The notes under the pieces were generated by a model, which worked only from the letters and a program-made list of their open reading frames with translations, made no database searches and had not been told where the DNA came from. Made by a program: the position numbers and the translations under genes. DNA of 64,000 nt. Source: Membranipora membranacea. Lineage: Eukaryota > Bryozoa > Gymnolaemata > Cheilostomatida > Membraniporidae. Shown here piece after piece: positions 34,801-49,000 of this stretch; the stretch's first letter is position 1, and each line of letters starts with the position of its first letter. The stretch is from contig OU612072.1 of assembly GCA_914767715.1 (NCBI GenBank), forward strand, positions 2,976,001 to 3,040,000, written 5' to 3'.

Positions 34801-36177
34801 CCCTCCCTCCTTCCCTGATGTCACTGTTTGGTTAGAACAGACAACCCATTTTATTAATAATTAAATTAATAGCCCAGAAACGCCACATTGATTTTAAAAA
34901 CTGATAAGGGTGATGTGGATGTAGTAGTACATTGTTAATGTCTATTGAAAAAAAACACTGTTTATAAATCTTTTCTGCAGGCGAGGTTTTGAGCGGCGCC
35001 GGCTCCACACCGAAACTGTCCAATAAGAGATCCAATATGTCACAAATGTCTACCCTCAAGATGGCAAAGAGAGATGGTCTACCGGCTGCAAGCAGTGGTG
35101 CACTCGGTGACAAGAAACTGAAAACTACAATGGCGGCTGTAACAATGGGAGCACTGGCTAAATATCACCTTGACCCGACAATAAGAAGGTCAGTCATGTA
35201 ATACCGCCCTGTCCACTGGGGAGGAGGGGGGGGGGGTTTATGGTGCTCCTAGTTATCTAGTGTGACTAGTTTTCTAGTCTTTAATCTCAACCTGTGACTA
35301 CTGCCGCCCCAACCGACCGCTATCACAAAATTCCACCATGTTCTAGAGTGTTCTTCAAAGCATGGTGTTTGGTAGCTACTTGTAACCGCGTGGATTGGCT
35401 GAGCTGGACACAAGCATGCGAACCCCTAAGCAAAATTCATATAGAGATATAATTACAGGAGACCTCTATTATTGGAACGGATAACTATAATTTATCTTTA
35501 AATGATACAGATATTTGTGCCGCGCAATGCAACACTTACAGCATATACAAAAAGTTGCTATTTTATTGAATTGATGACCCTTCACGGGTCAATACAGTGA
35601 AAAGATATTTTGAAATAGTTTCAAATGGTACATAATCAAGAATCCGTAGAAGTTGGGAGTGATCGGAGGTCTATCAAAAAACTTGTGTTAAAAACATTGT
35701 TTGATAGTTATCCGAGGGAACAATCCCTATAAGGGGTTTTGTTCTCAGATAGCTCACTACTTAATATTAGGACTTCATTGCATGAAAATCCCAATTTATA
35801 AATGGGATATCTGTTTTACACATTACAGACACAGCTCAGAAAGGCTGAATGGGAACAAATCTAACAGTAGCCATAGCAAAAATCTAGTGACACCAATCGA
35901 TTCGCCTCTTACAAAGGTTAAAAAACCCAGGAAACCTCTTCAGGGCGCCGGAGTTACCAAAGCATCCGATATAATTATCAAGAGAGACTCCGGTCATTCT
36001 ATAACTTCACAGACAAAAGCAGCTGTCGCTAAATCGCATATCAGCTCAAACACAATAAAGGCTTCAGACTCAAGATCAAGTAGGAAAAAGAAGAGGAAAA
36101 CCTCTACAAGTAACACCACAGTCAAACGTAGAGAGTCTCCGCTTAAAAAACTGAAAACACAAGCTATTGCTGAATGA
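31818..36177 (+). CDS. Single-pass membrane protein, Ser/Thr-rich ectodomain, basic tail
   Basis: Six exons link with exact phase: 32535-33296, 33559-33764, 34244-34298, 34693-34769, 34981-35188 and 35829-36177. A tentative first exon, 31818-31942 (ATG to AG|GTGAGC), fits in phase but encodes no signal peptide, so the start is unsure (593 residues with it). The ectodomain is rich in Thr/Ser with NxS/T sites and two related blocks of about 65 residues (TQTPRQRTSTSQL and TQTPQHRTSTVQL), mucin-like. A strong membrane segment (MTIIPIIILIGVVIILIIV) precedes KIRKH. The roughly 300-residue tail is basic: VRRSSAKDM, SNKRS, LTKVKKPRKPLQG, SRKKKRKTSTS, KRRESPLKKLKTQ, with several nuclear-localisation-like clusters. 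I do not recognise the family. The exon 32535-33296 reads into an in-frame TGA formed by its own donor (CA|GTGAGT), so unspliced RNA would give a tail-less protein. Confidence 0.72.
33850..34008 (-). mobile_element. Degenerate tRNA-derived SINE in an intron
   Basis: On the minus strand: GGAGGTGGCTCAGTCGGTTAGAACGC-type A box (near 34005-33980) and a weak B box (GTGGGTCAGAATGCC near 33950), then an AT-poor body. Lies in the intron between 33764 and 34244 of the membrane-protein gene. Confidence 0.5.
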
Positions 36178-37080
36178 GAGATTAGTGTGATGTTGATAGT
36201 CTATTCTTTATTTTATTCTGTAACAAAAAAGCGGAAGGTACTGCACGGGTGTAAAGTAATAGATTTTGGCTTGAATGAGACAGGAAGGTCTATACTCCTA
36301 GCTAGTAATATTTTTTATTAATAATGGTTTGAGGGCTGCAAGAAAATGGTAACTAACAATTTTACATACCATTATGTGACGGATTATAAAAGTTTAAGGA
36401 TGAGAAATTTACCAGCGGGAATATGAAATGGCCGTGAAAAGGTGAACGGGATTTTGATAAATATATCTGAGCCATAGATATAAATCTATGATCTGAGCAC
36501 AAGTGATTATAAGTTAATAAAATATAAAACTTATTACAAAATATCAACCTGTTTAGAAATTAAGCTGGAAATATGACTACAATCTTTTGCGATTTGGAGT
36601 ATACATATTTCGGCAAGAACTTTCAATATTTTGAATTAAATCATCTATTACAAAAATAGCATGGTCAGTATTTCTACTAAAAATAGACCTTGAAATAAAA
36701 GAACTTGCATCAGGGATCAAGGGGCACATCAGAATGGGTTTTTGGTAAGGCTTTGGATATTTGTTAGACAAAATGACTAATACCCAGCTCTGATGTTGAG
36801 CTTGCCTCTAGTAGTCCAAATTTGAAAATATAGACAACACGCACATGTCCGAGTCGGAGCTACACGACTCTTTTGATGATATGTATAGGCGTGACCTATA
36901 AAAACCCATGATTTCCGAGAGAAAACATGCATAAGTGTAATAATATAGTCTTTTAAAAAGTGCTATTTATCAAATATCACATGGTACTGTTTACTTGTGA
37001 TTTAGGTGAATTAATTTGCGTTTATGAATGACAATATGCCTTATATATGTATAATGACGAAGGTAGCTGAGCTGGCAGCG
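36178..37080. other. Convergent 3' flanks, no gene
   Basis: About 900 bp between the basic-tail membrane gene (+) and ADAM10 (-). A minus-strand AATAAA (TTTATT near 36313) is a candidate poly(A) signal for ADAM10. No further feature. Confidence 0.5.
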
Positions 37081-40000
37081 TTAATGCCTACGCTGCTGGC
37101 GGCTGAGTTGTTGCTGTTGTAGTTCATACTGCTGCTGCCTTGCCTCCCGTGACTGTGAAGGTCTCTGCTGACCTCGAGGTGGCTGATGTGATGCAGGACG
37201 TGACCCCTGAGGCGGCATTGCCGACCGAGGTCGTGACCCCTGAGGCATTGCTGACCGAGGTCGAGGTTGATTGGCCGGTTCGGCGGCTAGTGATGTATAT
37301 GCTGGTGGTTGTGATCGTGTGTCAGCCTGCAAAGAGAAGGAAGAGATGTTATTCTCAAGCGATCAGAATGAGGTGGTGGCTGGTGGGGCTAGAGAAACCA
37401 AACACAAGGCATAATCAGTATAGCAGCTAAGTTTGAGCATCCACAAGTTCATGCCATATGTTATATATATGCAATACATGTTATATATAACATAGGAATA
37501 TATATATATATATAACACAGGATAAAGTTAAACATACAGAACAGCTAACTGCAGGAGCATCATCATAATTATCACAAACAAATAACATAACATAGCATGC
37601 AATGGTGTAGGCCGATTAAGAAGAACCATCACCTTATGAATTACAGCAAACACATATTGACGTACACATTGAGAGTGTGTTGGGTCAACAAATAAATTTA
37701 AACGATCTGCCGAATATAAAGGTGAAGCTTCGTTTATGCAAAAGAGCTACCAATGTTAGACAAGCATTCACAAGTGCTGACCTATAAAGGAACAAAAGCC
37801 CTTTTTAAGAAGCAAAGCATGCAATTTTTGACGCTTTAAGTAATATTCGGCCTTATAGCTTTGTCTAATCCCAGGAAGCAAGCAAAGCTAGGGAGACTGC
37901 TTTAATAGTTTGGCTCATTAACTAGATGAGAGGCATTGAGTATCACATGAAAGTGCCTGCATACTAGAGGCATCTGATGTGCAGACAACATGGTCAGAGA
38001 GCAGACCTAGGACAAAACTGATTTTTAAGTCCATCAATTTTCACTAAAGTGAAAAGTATTTTCTTCTCTGGAATCCATTACAGCAGAGTACTTTGTTTAC
38101 AATGGAGCAGTCATGCTTTGTAGGTACAAACATTCAGGGTTCTGTTTTACATCACATAGCCAGACATGAGAAATATCTCTCTCTCTCTGATGGACCACAC
38201 AAACTGCAGCAGGTTAAGGGGGTTGGTTGGAGGGTTTAGTTTTATTTACCGGAATGTTCATTTGATGGGAGTTTCGTTCTGGTAGCAATGGAGGACCCTG
38301 GAGTGATTCAACAGCATGGAAGATTATAACACAGGAATAATCGAGAAGATATCAGTCTAGCTTTGGTTACAGTGTCGTGGGAGGAGGAAGGGATGGATAA
38401 CATACAGTAGGTCATTTGGTAAAGATTCCGTAGAATGGCCATAATCAATGCGAAGAATTTCAGCTATCTACGCTCTGAACTTCAGTCCTAGTTATTATAT
38501 CGGTCACGTATTTGATTAGAATGATTTAGGAGAATATTTAGAGGTGCTGTGGATCTGTTCAGGTAAGTTGAGTGCACTCTCACATTCTAACTACAGCGTG
38601 AATTAACTGGTGACTAATCATTCAATCATTCCTAATCTCTGAATCTGCTGCAACATAATATGGACTCTCTGGATGTCAGCAAGTCACACACCCACAACAG
38701 AAAAACAGTTTTCAGTTTACTGTCAAGAGTCAAAAGAGTCGTTGCATTATTATCCAATCATTAAGCTACACGGTGCAGCAAATGGATGGCAAGGAACATG
38801 TAGGTGAAAAATTAAAAGTTTGAATCCTTTTTTAATTCTATTGAAAATTACCAAAACAGTCATTTAAGCATGGAGGAAAGCTCCCAAATTCACCACATAT
38901 TATGGAATGATATCACCGCTATGTTATAAAGCTTCACACCCTGAACCCAGAATTAGAGAACACCGACCCAGAGGTGTACAAAAAGGTGTCGTGTACACAG
39001 CTGTCTATATGAGTACCTAGTTTGAGTTTTATAGCGAAGAATCATGGAGCACAGCCTAGAAAGGAATTATCACATGTATGTATACAAATCAAGTCAACAA
39101 CAACAACTTCAGCAATGTATAGATCATATATGGGGGGATGAGCTGATTCCTCCTAAGTGAATTCCCACCCCCTTCTTTGGTTGTCAGGGAATTGCCAGCC
39201 ACAAATCGGAAAGGGAGTTGTAACGCGAGCCGCAGGCTCAAAAGTAGTCTAGCAAAACTACACATACTCAAATGTTGTCCCTGCGCTGTGAAAGATGCGC
39301 TCACCTGACGATTAAATCTTGGCTCTTCACATCAAAGACTATACCCAAAAAATAAGCATTGCATTCCCCATGGTGGAAAAATTGTGCGAAAATTAGAAAA
39401 TCATATAGCATTAGTGAATTTCAGCAAATTATATTGGCTTTGCCGTGTCATCCTTAATGACAAACCTTATTCCCGGAGCTGGTATGATACGACCTAATGT
39501 ACACATATAAGGCATTATATTCTCGATTCCCGCAATCTTCTTTTTCTACATTTCCTAATTTTAATTCTCAGATTCAAGATGTGATTCAAATCGAACCATA
39601 TGGGCCTGATGATTAGCAGAGCGGAGCAGAGCAGATTTTTGCGACGAGAGTAGTCAGAACCCTCTAATTTGAGGCCCTCAGGGATTGAATATTGATGTGA
39701 CAGCTTTGCTGATTGGGCGATTGTAACCACTCACCCAGGCTTCCATACTCATAGAATCCTGTTCATGCCAAGGAGTTACTCCTTGTTTATACTAAATGGT
39801 AAGACGAGCATAACACTTCATACATCACATCGACACCCAAAGCCTCACTAAACCACGCGAAAATATCTACCCTATACCAAGCCCTGAATAATTTGGTAAA
39901 CTTGTGTTACCACTCAGGAAGAAAAGCTGATGTTAGGCAATCAAGCCAATAAGAATATCTGTGTCTTACACTAAGAGTTTTCCAGCCTATGCATAGTTTA

Positions 40001-43000
40001 TAGCACAGTGAATACATTACTGTGACATGAGAAAACCCTATGTTGGGATTGGGGAAATGGGGCTCCTGAACTTAAACTATATTGGTGAAAAACCTAAAAA
40101 CACCAACGGATATACTACATGGCATAATCAATATATTGACACACATGCAATGTGACATATAGGGTTTGGAGGCAGGTATCGGTGACTGAATATACGGCGG
40201 TTCCCATCACTGACAAAGCCTATCATATCGACAAACTAAAAACATACACATTGATATGGCAGTATGATCCAACTTACTCTTTGTTCGGGGGGTCGTCTTG
40301 CACCCCCGCCTGCTTGTCGGCGACGTAATGTGAGAGTTTGGCTAAGTTTTCTAGCCTTTGCTTTCTTAGGATTGGAGCTAGGAGTATGTACTGCGCAGCA
40401 TTTAACAAAGAGTACCATCAGAGCTACGAACCCGATAATACTCAGTGCCACGGCCCACCAGTATACCTGTTAGCATAAATGTGTATACTGTAAGTTAGTC
40501 ATAAAACATTACATCACTGACAGGATTGCCTACCTGCCACATGAGGATAAGGTATGGAGCAATTCAGTTCCAATTTGCCTGCATTTGGAGTTGCTCCTTC
40601 AAGATGGCATAGGCCTACTAGGTAGAACTGGGGCAACCCAAAATGCAGGCAAATTGCATCACACTTGATTTAAATAGTGTATAAACTTTTTTCTCAATAT
40701 AGTGAAGTAAATGTATGTTCCACTATCATTATCAACTTCTGCACCCGGTGTATCAGGGTGTTTGAAGTGATCACATCAACACCCTAGATTTGAAAGGCAG
40801 AGATATCCTCCTTTTCAAATAATTATGATAATATCAGCAAGCTAATTTTTATCGGCATCCAAACTTGATATCACAGCAACTTGAAAAGTGAATGGACTTT
40901 GAATTTCGGGTTTTTGGTTCAATCTTAGACTGATAAGAATCACCTTAGAAGAGTAAATTATTGACAGGAGGAAAAGTTTGTACACGGTTGAACATTTAGC
41001 ATTCAAGCCTAGTTAACATTTACTCCTAAATATGTATGTAAAGTATAGTATATGGAGCTCACCGTGACCCAGTCAGTGACAAGTTGCAGAGTCGATTCAC
41101 TGAATATGAGATCTTTTAGACGAGCTAGTGGACCTTTACCATTGACTAATCTACATTTTTGGAAGTGATCACAGAAGCCTTTCTCCTTATCGCATACATG
41201 ACCTACAAAATAAACTTGTAATCAGCAAGAGATTCATCTGTATAAGTATAAGAGATTCATCTGTATAAGTATAAGAGATTCATCTGTATAAGTTTGCTCA
41301 TACGAGATTCATCTGTATAAGTATAAGAGATTCATCTGTATAAGTATAAGAGATTCATCTGTATAAGTTTGTTCATAAGAGATTCATCTGTATAAGTTTG
41401 CTCATAAGCAAGTGAACCATACGTAGGAGAACAGTTACTCCAAATGGTGGTGCTTCAACAACAACAACCATCTGAATTATTTGACAATATTATAGTGACT
41501 TCTAATCTAGATATTTGGTGATTTGTGTGGTAGTTTTGGACTAGGAACTACTTGTATCATGTCAACTCAGTCTTGTTGAGTTCAGTTTCCCAACAGTTTC
41601 CTTTAGACGTTATAACAATGAGAGAAATTGGATATGAAAATATTCTTACCAGCCAAGTAGGCAATCTTGGTAGTCTCATTAGAAAGGTTCTCTAGCCCCA
41701 GTTTAAAGTCCAGAGGGAAACCATCATCCTCAGAGTTACTTGAGCTGTAGCATTGTGCTGTGGTGTTATCGGGTGGAGCACAGGCTACATGGCACAGTAG
41801 GGTGGGGTCCTCATCGTCCCGTGTTGGCTCACACTCCACCCAGGATTTATCACCAGTCATAATAAGCTCACATATGGATCCCTTGCAATCCTATATAAGA
41901 ATTTAAAAAGAAAGCAAAAAAGCGATCAAAATTTGTGGTTTCAAAAATTGGTCAACAGCTATTGTCTGCAAGACTTCTTTTTTTTCTAAACTAAAATTCA
42001 GAAAAAAGCTTCAAGCAAATTTATAAAGAATCATTGCTTTCAATTTACTGCAACTGATTTGGATATTTTGGCATCCAGATAAAAACGTCCGTTCTAAATT
42101 AGACCCTATCTTCTCACATTGACTTACCCCTTCTTTGCAAACTTGAGTATTTTGATTACACGGCGTATTGTCATCTTTATTGTCTGGTTTAGGACAGGCA
42201 GCCGCACTACCATCACACATAGACTCAGCAGTGCATTCTCCTTCAGAGGCACATTTGGTAGTGGTGTTGTGGTAACCACACATACCATTACAGCATGCTC
42301 CTTGTGACGGATCGCAGACAACTCCTGGAAAATGTCGTCAAATATAAGCACAAAGATTAATGCAAGGGTAAAACGCCAAGCTAAAATAAAACGGTAAAGC
42401 ATCTATGAACTGATATGATCAATTCAAGAAGCCAAATCTACAGAAATCAGTTTGATCCCTTATCAACACTTCATGACAAGCATCTCCCTTCCTCTGATGC
42501 GGTATAGTTTTGAAACCTCATCAGCTGCCTTCTACAGAGTAAGTAATATACAGCTGCAGATAGTACCTTGTCTTAGTTTGCAGGCGTCAGCAAAGTTGTT
42601 CTGGTCATTCTGACCATAACAACATGGGCAGCAGTCCCCGGTCAGACAGTCCTCGGTGTAGCCACAATCACAAACTTCCTCTTCCTCCTTAATCTGATTA
42701 CCGCACCACGCCCCGTCAGACTCTAGAACACATAACAAAATCACAGGCTAACACAGACTTCATTCACTTATTAAGGCGAAATCACTGACCTGGACGAATT
42801 AACAACTCATCCATGCAAAAATGTATAGATAACATCAGAACTATTAGATATGATGTCAGCTAGGCAGGTTGGAGCATATTCTTATTGTTGATTTACCAAA
42901 GTGAAATAGCCCAAGAAATAAAGTCGAGATATGCAATAACGGTTAAAATGAAAGTTTGAATCCTACCTTGGAAGCAGTTTACTTTTCCTGACTGTTCGTT

Positions 43001-46000
43001 GACCACGACTCGTAGTACATCTCCGATTTTTCTGATACTGCAGCTCGAGAAGTTACGATTATTATCTTTGGTTCCCTCAGTTGCACTAGCGAACATGATA
43101 TAGTTACCCTGAGGTGATCCATTATCTGTGAATGGTGTGCAGCTAGGGCTCAATCCCTCTTCATCGTGCTAGAAAGAGCATAGAAGGTATTAGGGCTACA
43201 AAACTGCTATACGACAGTCGGAGAACGATCAGAATAAAGCTGCTCTACGACTATCCAGTGCGTCAAGCATGATCTTACAGTTCATATCATCAGAGATCGA
43301 TCCTTCCATTATACTTCAAAATTTAATGTACACATGCAGTTCGTCATTAAACGAATTTCATACCTAAAATAGTTTTTGTTATTACAAATAATAATTAGAA
43401 GGAAGCTTGGAAATCTACATCCAGGAGCGGGAGAAGACAACAAACTAGCTGTTAATTTTTAAAGATCGGACAGCTACATAGATCGTTCAAGGCCATAAAC
43501 ATATATCATATTACATTATATATACATAACAATTATATATATATAAACACATTATAACGTACCTGTTTATATATATATTTGTAATATATTAGTATGTTCA
43601 TGTTTATAGCAAAGACAAACATGCAGGAGCATAATTGTGCTGACAAGCCTTGCAATCACACATGAGCCAGTCATAAACCACAGTCAAGGAGCGAGATCGT
43701 ACCAGGGGTTTTAGATTCTTTTCCTAATATATGACTTATCTGGAGTTGGAGAGGATAGTGTGTGTCACTATTTTGGTTGGTTGGTTGTGTTTCAAAATTG
43801 ACCAATCAATGTTCACTTCGGAAAACTATTACTTATATGGTTAACACTAAACCTTGACACACACCATTCTTCTCTTAAGATTTACCTGTGAGCCAAAGTT
43901 GTGGCCAAGTTCATGAGCGAAGGTGATCTTAGTGACTAGCGGGGGTACGCGTTTCTGATAATTTTCTATAGTTACTATGCCAGTGTTTAGTGATTTGCTT
44001 TCCGCACCCCCAACAGCAGCAAAAGCTGTATACTCGCTACAGATACCACCTTTATCAGCTGTGGATGGGAAGAGGAAGACAAGGATCGCTTAGAGCATGT
44101 AGCCAGACATAGGTTATAATAACCAGATCTGCTCTGTTCTGGGTTCGTTCAGATTGACATAGCAAAGCTAAAATTAAGGTGAGGAAACAAATCCAAAACT
44201 GAGCAGATATGGTCACTTTGATCAGGGAGTTTGATAGGCTTGTAGCAAGGACAAAGAGCAATGGACAAGCTAGCTGATTGTTAAATCTTTTCCCAGCAGG
44301 CAAGGATTAGCAATTAATTTGTTTAGGATCTTCATCTGCATTAAAACAATTACAGAATTTTGAGCCTGCTGTCTCACACATTCCCTGAGGACAGCTTATT
44401 TTTACACACAATATTACATCATTCTACAAATCGACAGCACTCTACATCTGGAAAACTTGGAATTTGAACCCTCAACCTTGTTGATAAACAAGTTAAGCGC
44501 TTGCAACAAAAATGTGCCAAGCAACATTTCAGCATAAGTTACTCTCCATATTTCATTTTGCATTGTGACTTGCAAAGATCATAACATTTTGCCTGAAAAA
44601 CTAGCGGCATTGAGCCGCACAGTACATCTATAAGTCTCATGTGCCCAATAAATTCATCAAACGCCATGGGATCTTGCGAAGGGACGCTACTCGCTTTTGG
44701 ATTAGCCATTAGCTGTTCTTACTTCCTAATTCTATTTACTGTATTATCTGTATTGTATTGTATGATCGCCAGTGGGCAGAGGAAAGTAGATTATCTACTC
44801 AAACAATGTCAAAGTACTAAAAACAAAACACAGAAGGTTGTCATTCTGTGCAATGCTATCCAGAGGTTGGTTCATGACATACAGGATCACACGCATAAGC
44901 ATGTATCACATGATCATATCACCGAAGACAGAATCGCAGAAGTAGGTGATACTGAGACTGATGTCAATATAGATCAGAGGCAAGAGGAAGACATTGTGGG
45001 AGCTGAAGCTGGTGCAGAAGGTGATCTGAGAAAAGTGGCAGAATGCTATAACAAGGAATACAGTGATAGTATTCGAGTATTGGATCATCTTACTGGTGCT
45101 GCTGAAGAAGGTCTGCAGGAAGCTCCCCCAAATACTCTGAATAAAGATGAGAAGAAGCTACTCTCTATCTGTCACAGAGGCTCGGATATCTCTAATGAAC
45201 CAGGAAGGCTCTCAACTCAACAACCGAAGAGATCAATGGCAACTATGATACAAGAGTATGAGACACAAAGTCATCCTCAATGTCGACCTAAAATATCACA
45301 GAACAGAAAGAGACCAAAGGCATTACAAAAACCCAACATAAAACAGGAGTCCAAGGTACTGAATACTACATGTATTGATTGTGAGGTAAATAACCTGACA
45401 GCAGAGATGAAAAGTGACACAGAAAGAGGCGTCTGGATAAACATGGGGTTCTACCAAAGCCCTGATGGGTATTGCAGAGAAGAATTCTCTCTTCCAACAC
45501 TAGTTGAGGAACAGTCATCCACTGATAATACTCTGCTTTAAATTCTTTTCTTTTTCAAAATGTTGTGAATAAGGCATAATATTTTTACCTGTGTACCTGT
45601 ATTTTCTTGACATTTTGTTATCAAATACCTAAATCATCTACATTGTCCTTTACTTTCTCAACCTTGTAAAAGCTTCACTTCCCTACTGTTTTTCTGTAAC
45701 ATGAAAAATGATACATAATGAAATAATTATATACTATAAGTACCAAAACAAACAATAGTAATTTAATGTTGAATAATGTATATTACAATCTCCGTAAACG
45801 ATTGTTGGTAGATAGAGAGTCAAATACACCGGATGGCTATTCTAAGTCACAACATTTCTCGGAATGGTAACAGTATTCAGCTGTTTTCAAGATGTCAGTA
45901 GCTATGTTTTGATCTTCATTGAGGTATATTGACTTCACATGGCAGCTTTCAAAGCAAACCATTCCAGGTAATCGTTAGATAGCACATCATCATACAAGGA

Positions 46001-49000
46001 TTCAGCCAATGTAACCAAGTCAGCAGACTCAGCACTCATACATCAGTCTCTCCTTGGTCCACTAAACGCAAGGTGAGGTAATTCATTAGCTATAATATGT
46101 GGCTATGCAATAACCGCAAACTTTGGTAACATAGAAAGCCTGTGTCAAGTTATGTACCTCGGACCACTTTCTCAGTAGTGTATGACATATTGTTTCATGG
46201 TTGTGTTGCAGATGGATTCAAGTATGACGATAGCTTTGATTGCATTGAATTCTGTGCTGGCCATAGCCATAGTTGGTGTAGCGGCAGCTATAGAGGTGTG
46301 CCGGTTTAAAATTAGAAAAACTGTTCAGAACAACTCGAGAATCCTGGAGAAGATTGCAAGATATGAATTAGCTATGGAGTATCAGAGTCCAGGTGCCTAT
46401 GTAAATCAACAGAAGATGCCAGAAGCCGGCAAACAGACAAGATACTGACAGTGGGCTAGAAGAGGATTGCAGACTTTCTTTATGAGCCTATTTATATAAT
46501 GTACTCATGTTAAAGTCATATTATTGTATTTACTAACAATACAAGCAAATTCCCCTTTTTTTGTTGCTGAGTAGAAAAAAATAATATGATTAAAAAAGTG
46601 TACTATTTTTTTAATGACACTAATGCAAAATAACCTCGAAAAATGATCTAGATGGCAATAAATGTTGAAAACACTATCATTTGTATTTAATCATATGATC
46701 ATTCTTGAATATCTCAATCAGGCTTTTAGTTTGTCAGCACCAGGCATCCCATCTGAATCATGACGCCCTCAATGTTGTTCAGGTTTGTGATGCCAATATT
46801 TTCTACTGACTAACTTGTCAACATAAGATCCTTCAAACCATACCACATATTATGACCTAGAAGTACTGATATCACAATGTGGCATCTGTCAAACGATGCA
46901 CCACCACATTTTGTTGATGCATTGTTCATCATTCGAGTTTCAAGCCAAGAAGGGGATTAGCTGTGTATTATTACAAGGTAGGATATCTTCCATCCATCAG
47001 CTCAAGTTCTTAACTTAATCTAGTCTTACTCTATGCCTTTCTGTTTTCTATTTGAATTCAGCCAGTTAAAGACTACCCAAAGACCAATGTATATTCTAGT
47101 CAGGCAGTTACTTAGTTATGTCATATTCGCAATCAATGTAAGGTAAGAGGATATTTTTTTAATCAGAGTTGATTGTTCTCTATGCGTTCATGAAGTAATC
47201 AGTTTGTGTCTGGTTTGTACCGTTAGCACCAGACTCGTCACACTGACCCACCAGTGGGCCTATGTGACAAGGCCACCATACCCAAGTAAAACGGCTACTT
47301 CACTTTTTGATTTCAGATGGTTTACATGGATCAAACATACGAGTTTGTGGCGGACATAGGCATATTAGTAATGCTGATGTGCGCTGTTGCAGTACTAGCT
47401 TGGAATTTGTACGGGACTTGGCAAAACTTGATATTAGTTAGAGGAGATAAAGTTATGCTTGAGAGACTTTTGGGTTATATTTGTTCAAGGCCATCAGGTG
47501 ACAACCAAAACAAGAGGCAACATCCATTACCCACAATACCAGAAGCAACAAATGTATGTGTTAAATGCAGATCATCTCTGCAACATCTCCCACAAGACGC
47601 TCATGGTACTGGAGCCAGTATGACCAGGAGCGACATACGCCAAAACAGTCATAGGGGCCGCAGGGTCGAAACTGAAGGCAACAAAATTTTGATCAAAGTG
47701 GACGAGCTTCCAAACAACAAGCATCGACAAGCAGCATGTTTAGCTGCTGGTGCGGCTTTGCCAGAGCGTACCTGGTATGACCTAGTGGGGTCTGAATATG
47801 ACAACCTCTCCTACACTGAAGATAATAATTTAGGCGCCGATATCTCGCCAAGAAGCCTTACAGTACAACAGAGACCAACTACCATTGATGTAAATGTAAT
47901 TAGTGCCGATGGACAGACAGCAAGACATGATGTGATGGAAGTCTGTGTAGCTGCAGCTCACCACTGCAAAAAGTCGAGATCAGAGTATCAGACCAACCGC
48001 TCATCTTCTGGCAAACGTTTGACCACCGTTTAGAGTGAGAACTAACAGGAATATTATTATTTTGATGCGTTGGAGCGCAGATATATTACCCCTACCTGCA
48101 GATAATTTTGATTCAATTATTACAGCCATATTTTTGTGAGTTCAGTTTATTGAGCTGCTGCTTTATTTACCAATATTAAAAAAACAAACTTCATATTAAC
48201 CAGTGAAGGCCGCCCTTATCAAGTTTTCATCAGTGCCACCCAACGCAAAATTGCATAACCGCCCCATAATGGCATCAGGTAGAGACATAATCATCAATAC
48301 AAATAGGTGCATTTTGTACAATTAAATACCACTAAACAGCAGGGACATTACACCTCTATGGCTGATGTCTTCAATAGGTTTAAGTTTTGTAGATCAAGAA
48401 TAGTGGTTGCGAAATTTCAACAACCCTACTAGATTTTTTGGACTTTAGTTTAATTACTGAAAAATTATTTATTTTAAAATCAATGCACCTAATAAGTCTT
48501 CATTTATTATGACTATGTTATGAATAAAGGTTACGAATTTCATTTCATATTCTTGTTATATCACAGTATAAACGTAGTGGGCTCATCCTAGCTAGACCAT
48601 CATTTTGTAGGTAAAGTTGTAGGTACTCTGTGATTTTGCATGGCATCGTCTGGTAATTTGAGGCATTATGACAAATAATACTATTACATTCAACCATCAA
48701 GAACATCTTACAAATGGAATGGTTGGAAAGGATGGTTGCTGATTCGTTGGATCGAGCACTGGCAAACAGTGGAATTTTCTGATAATGCAATATCTGTCCA
48801 GGTCCGTAGTCTATCTCTTACTTTTAGGAACCCCTTGCCGCCTCCTTATTAGAAGATTATGATGACTGCATAGTTTTGACATGCACAGTAAGGGTACGTA
48901 CGAACATGTCAAGGTTGTGTTTTGATGTCTGTTAACGTCACATACTGATCATCAGCACCTCTGTTTTGACTCTGATGTTTGCCATCTACTTATGTTCTTT

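Noticed and set aside
47760-47840. Canonical ITAM in TM3
   Set aside because: YDLV and YDNL are separated by only three residues, not the 6-8 of an ITAM, so I call only separate SH2-type motifs.
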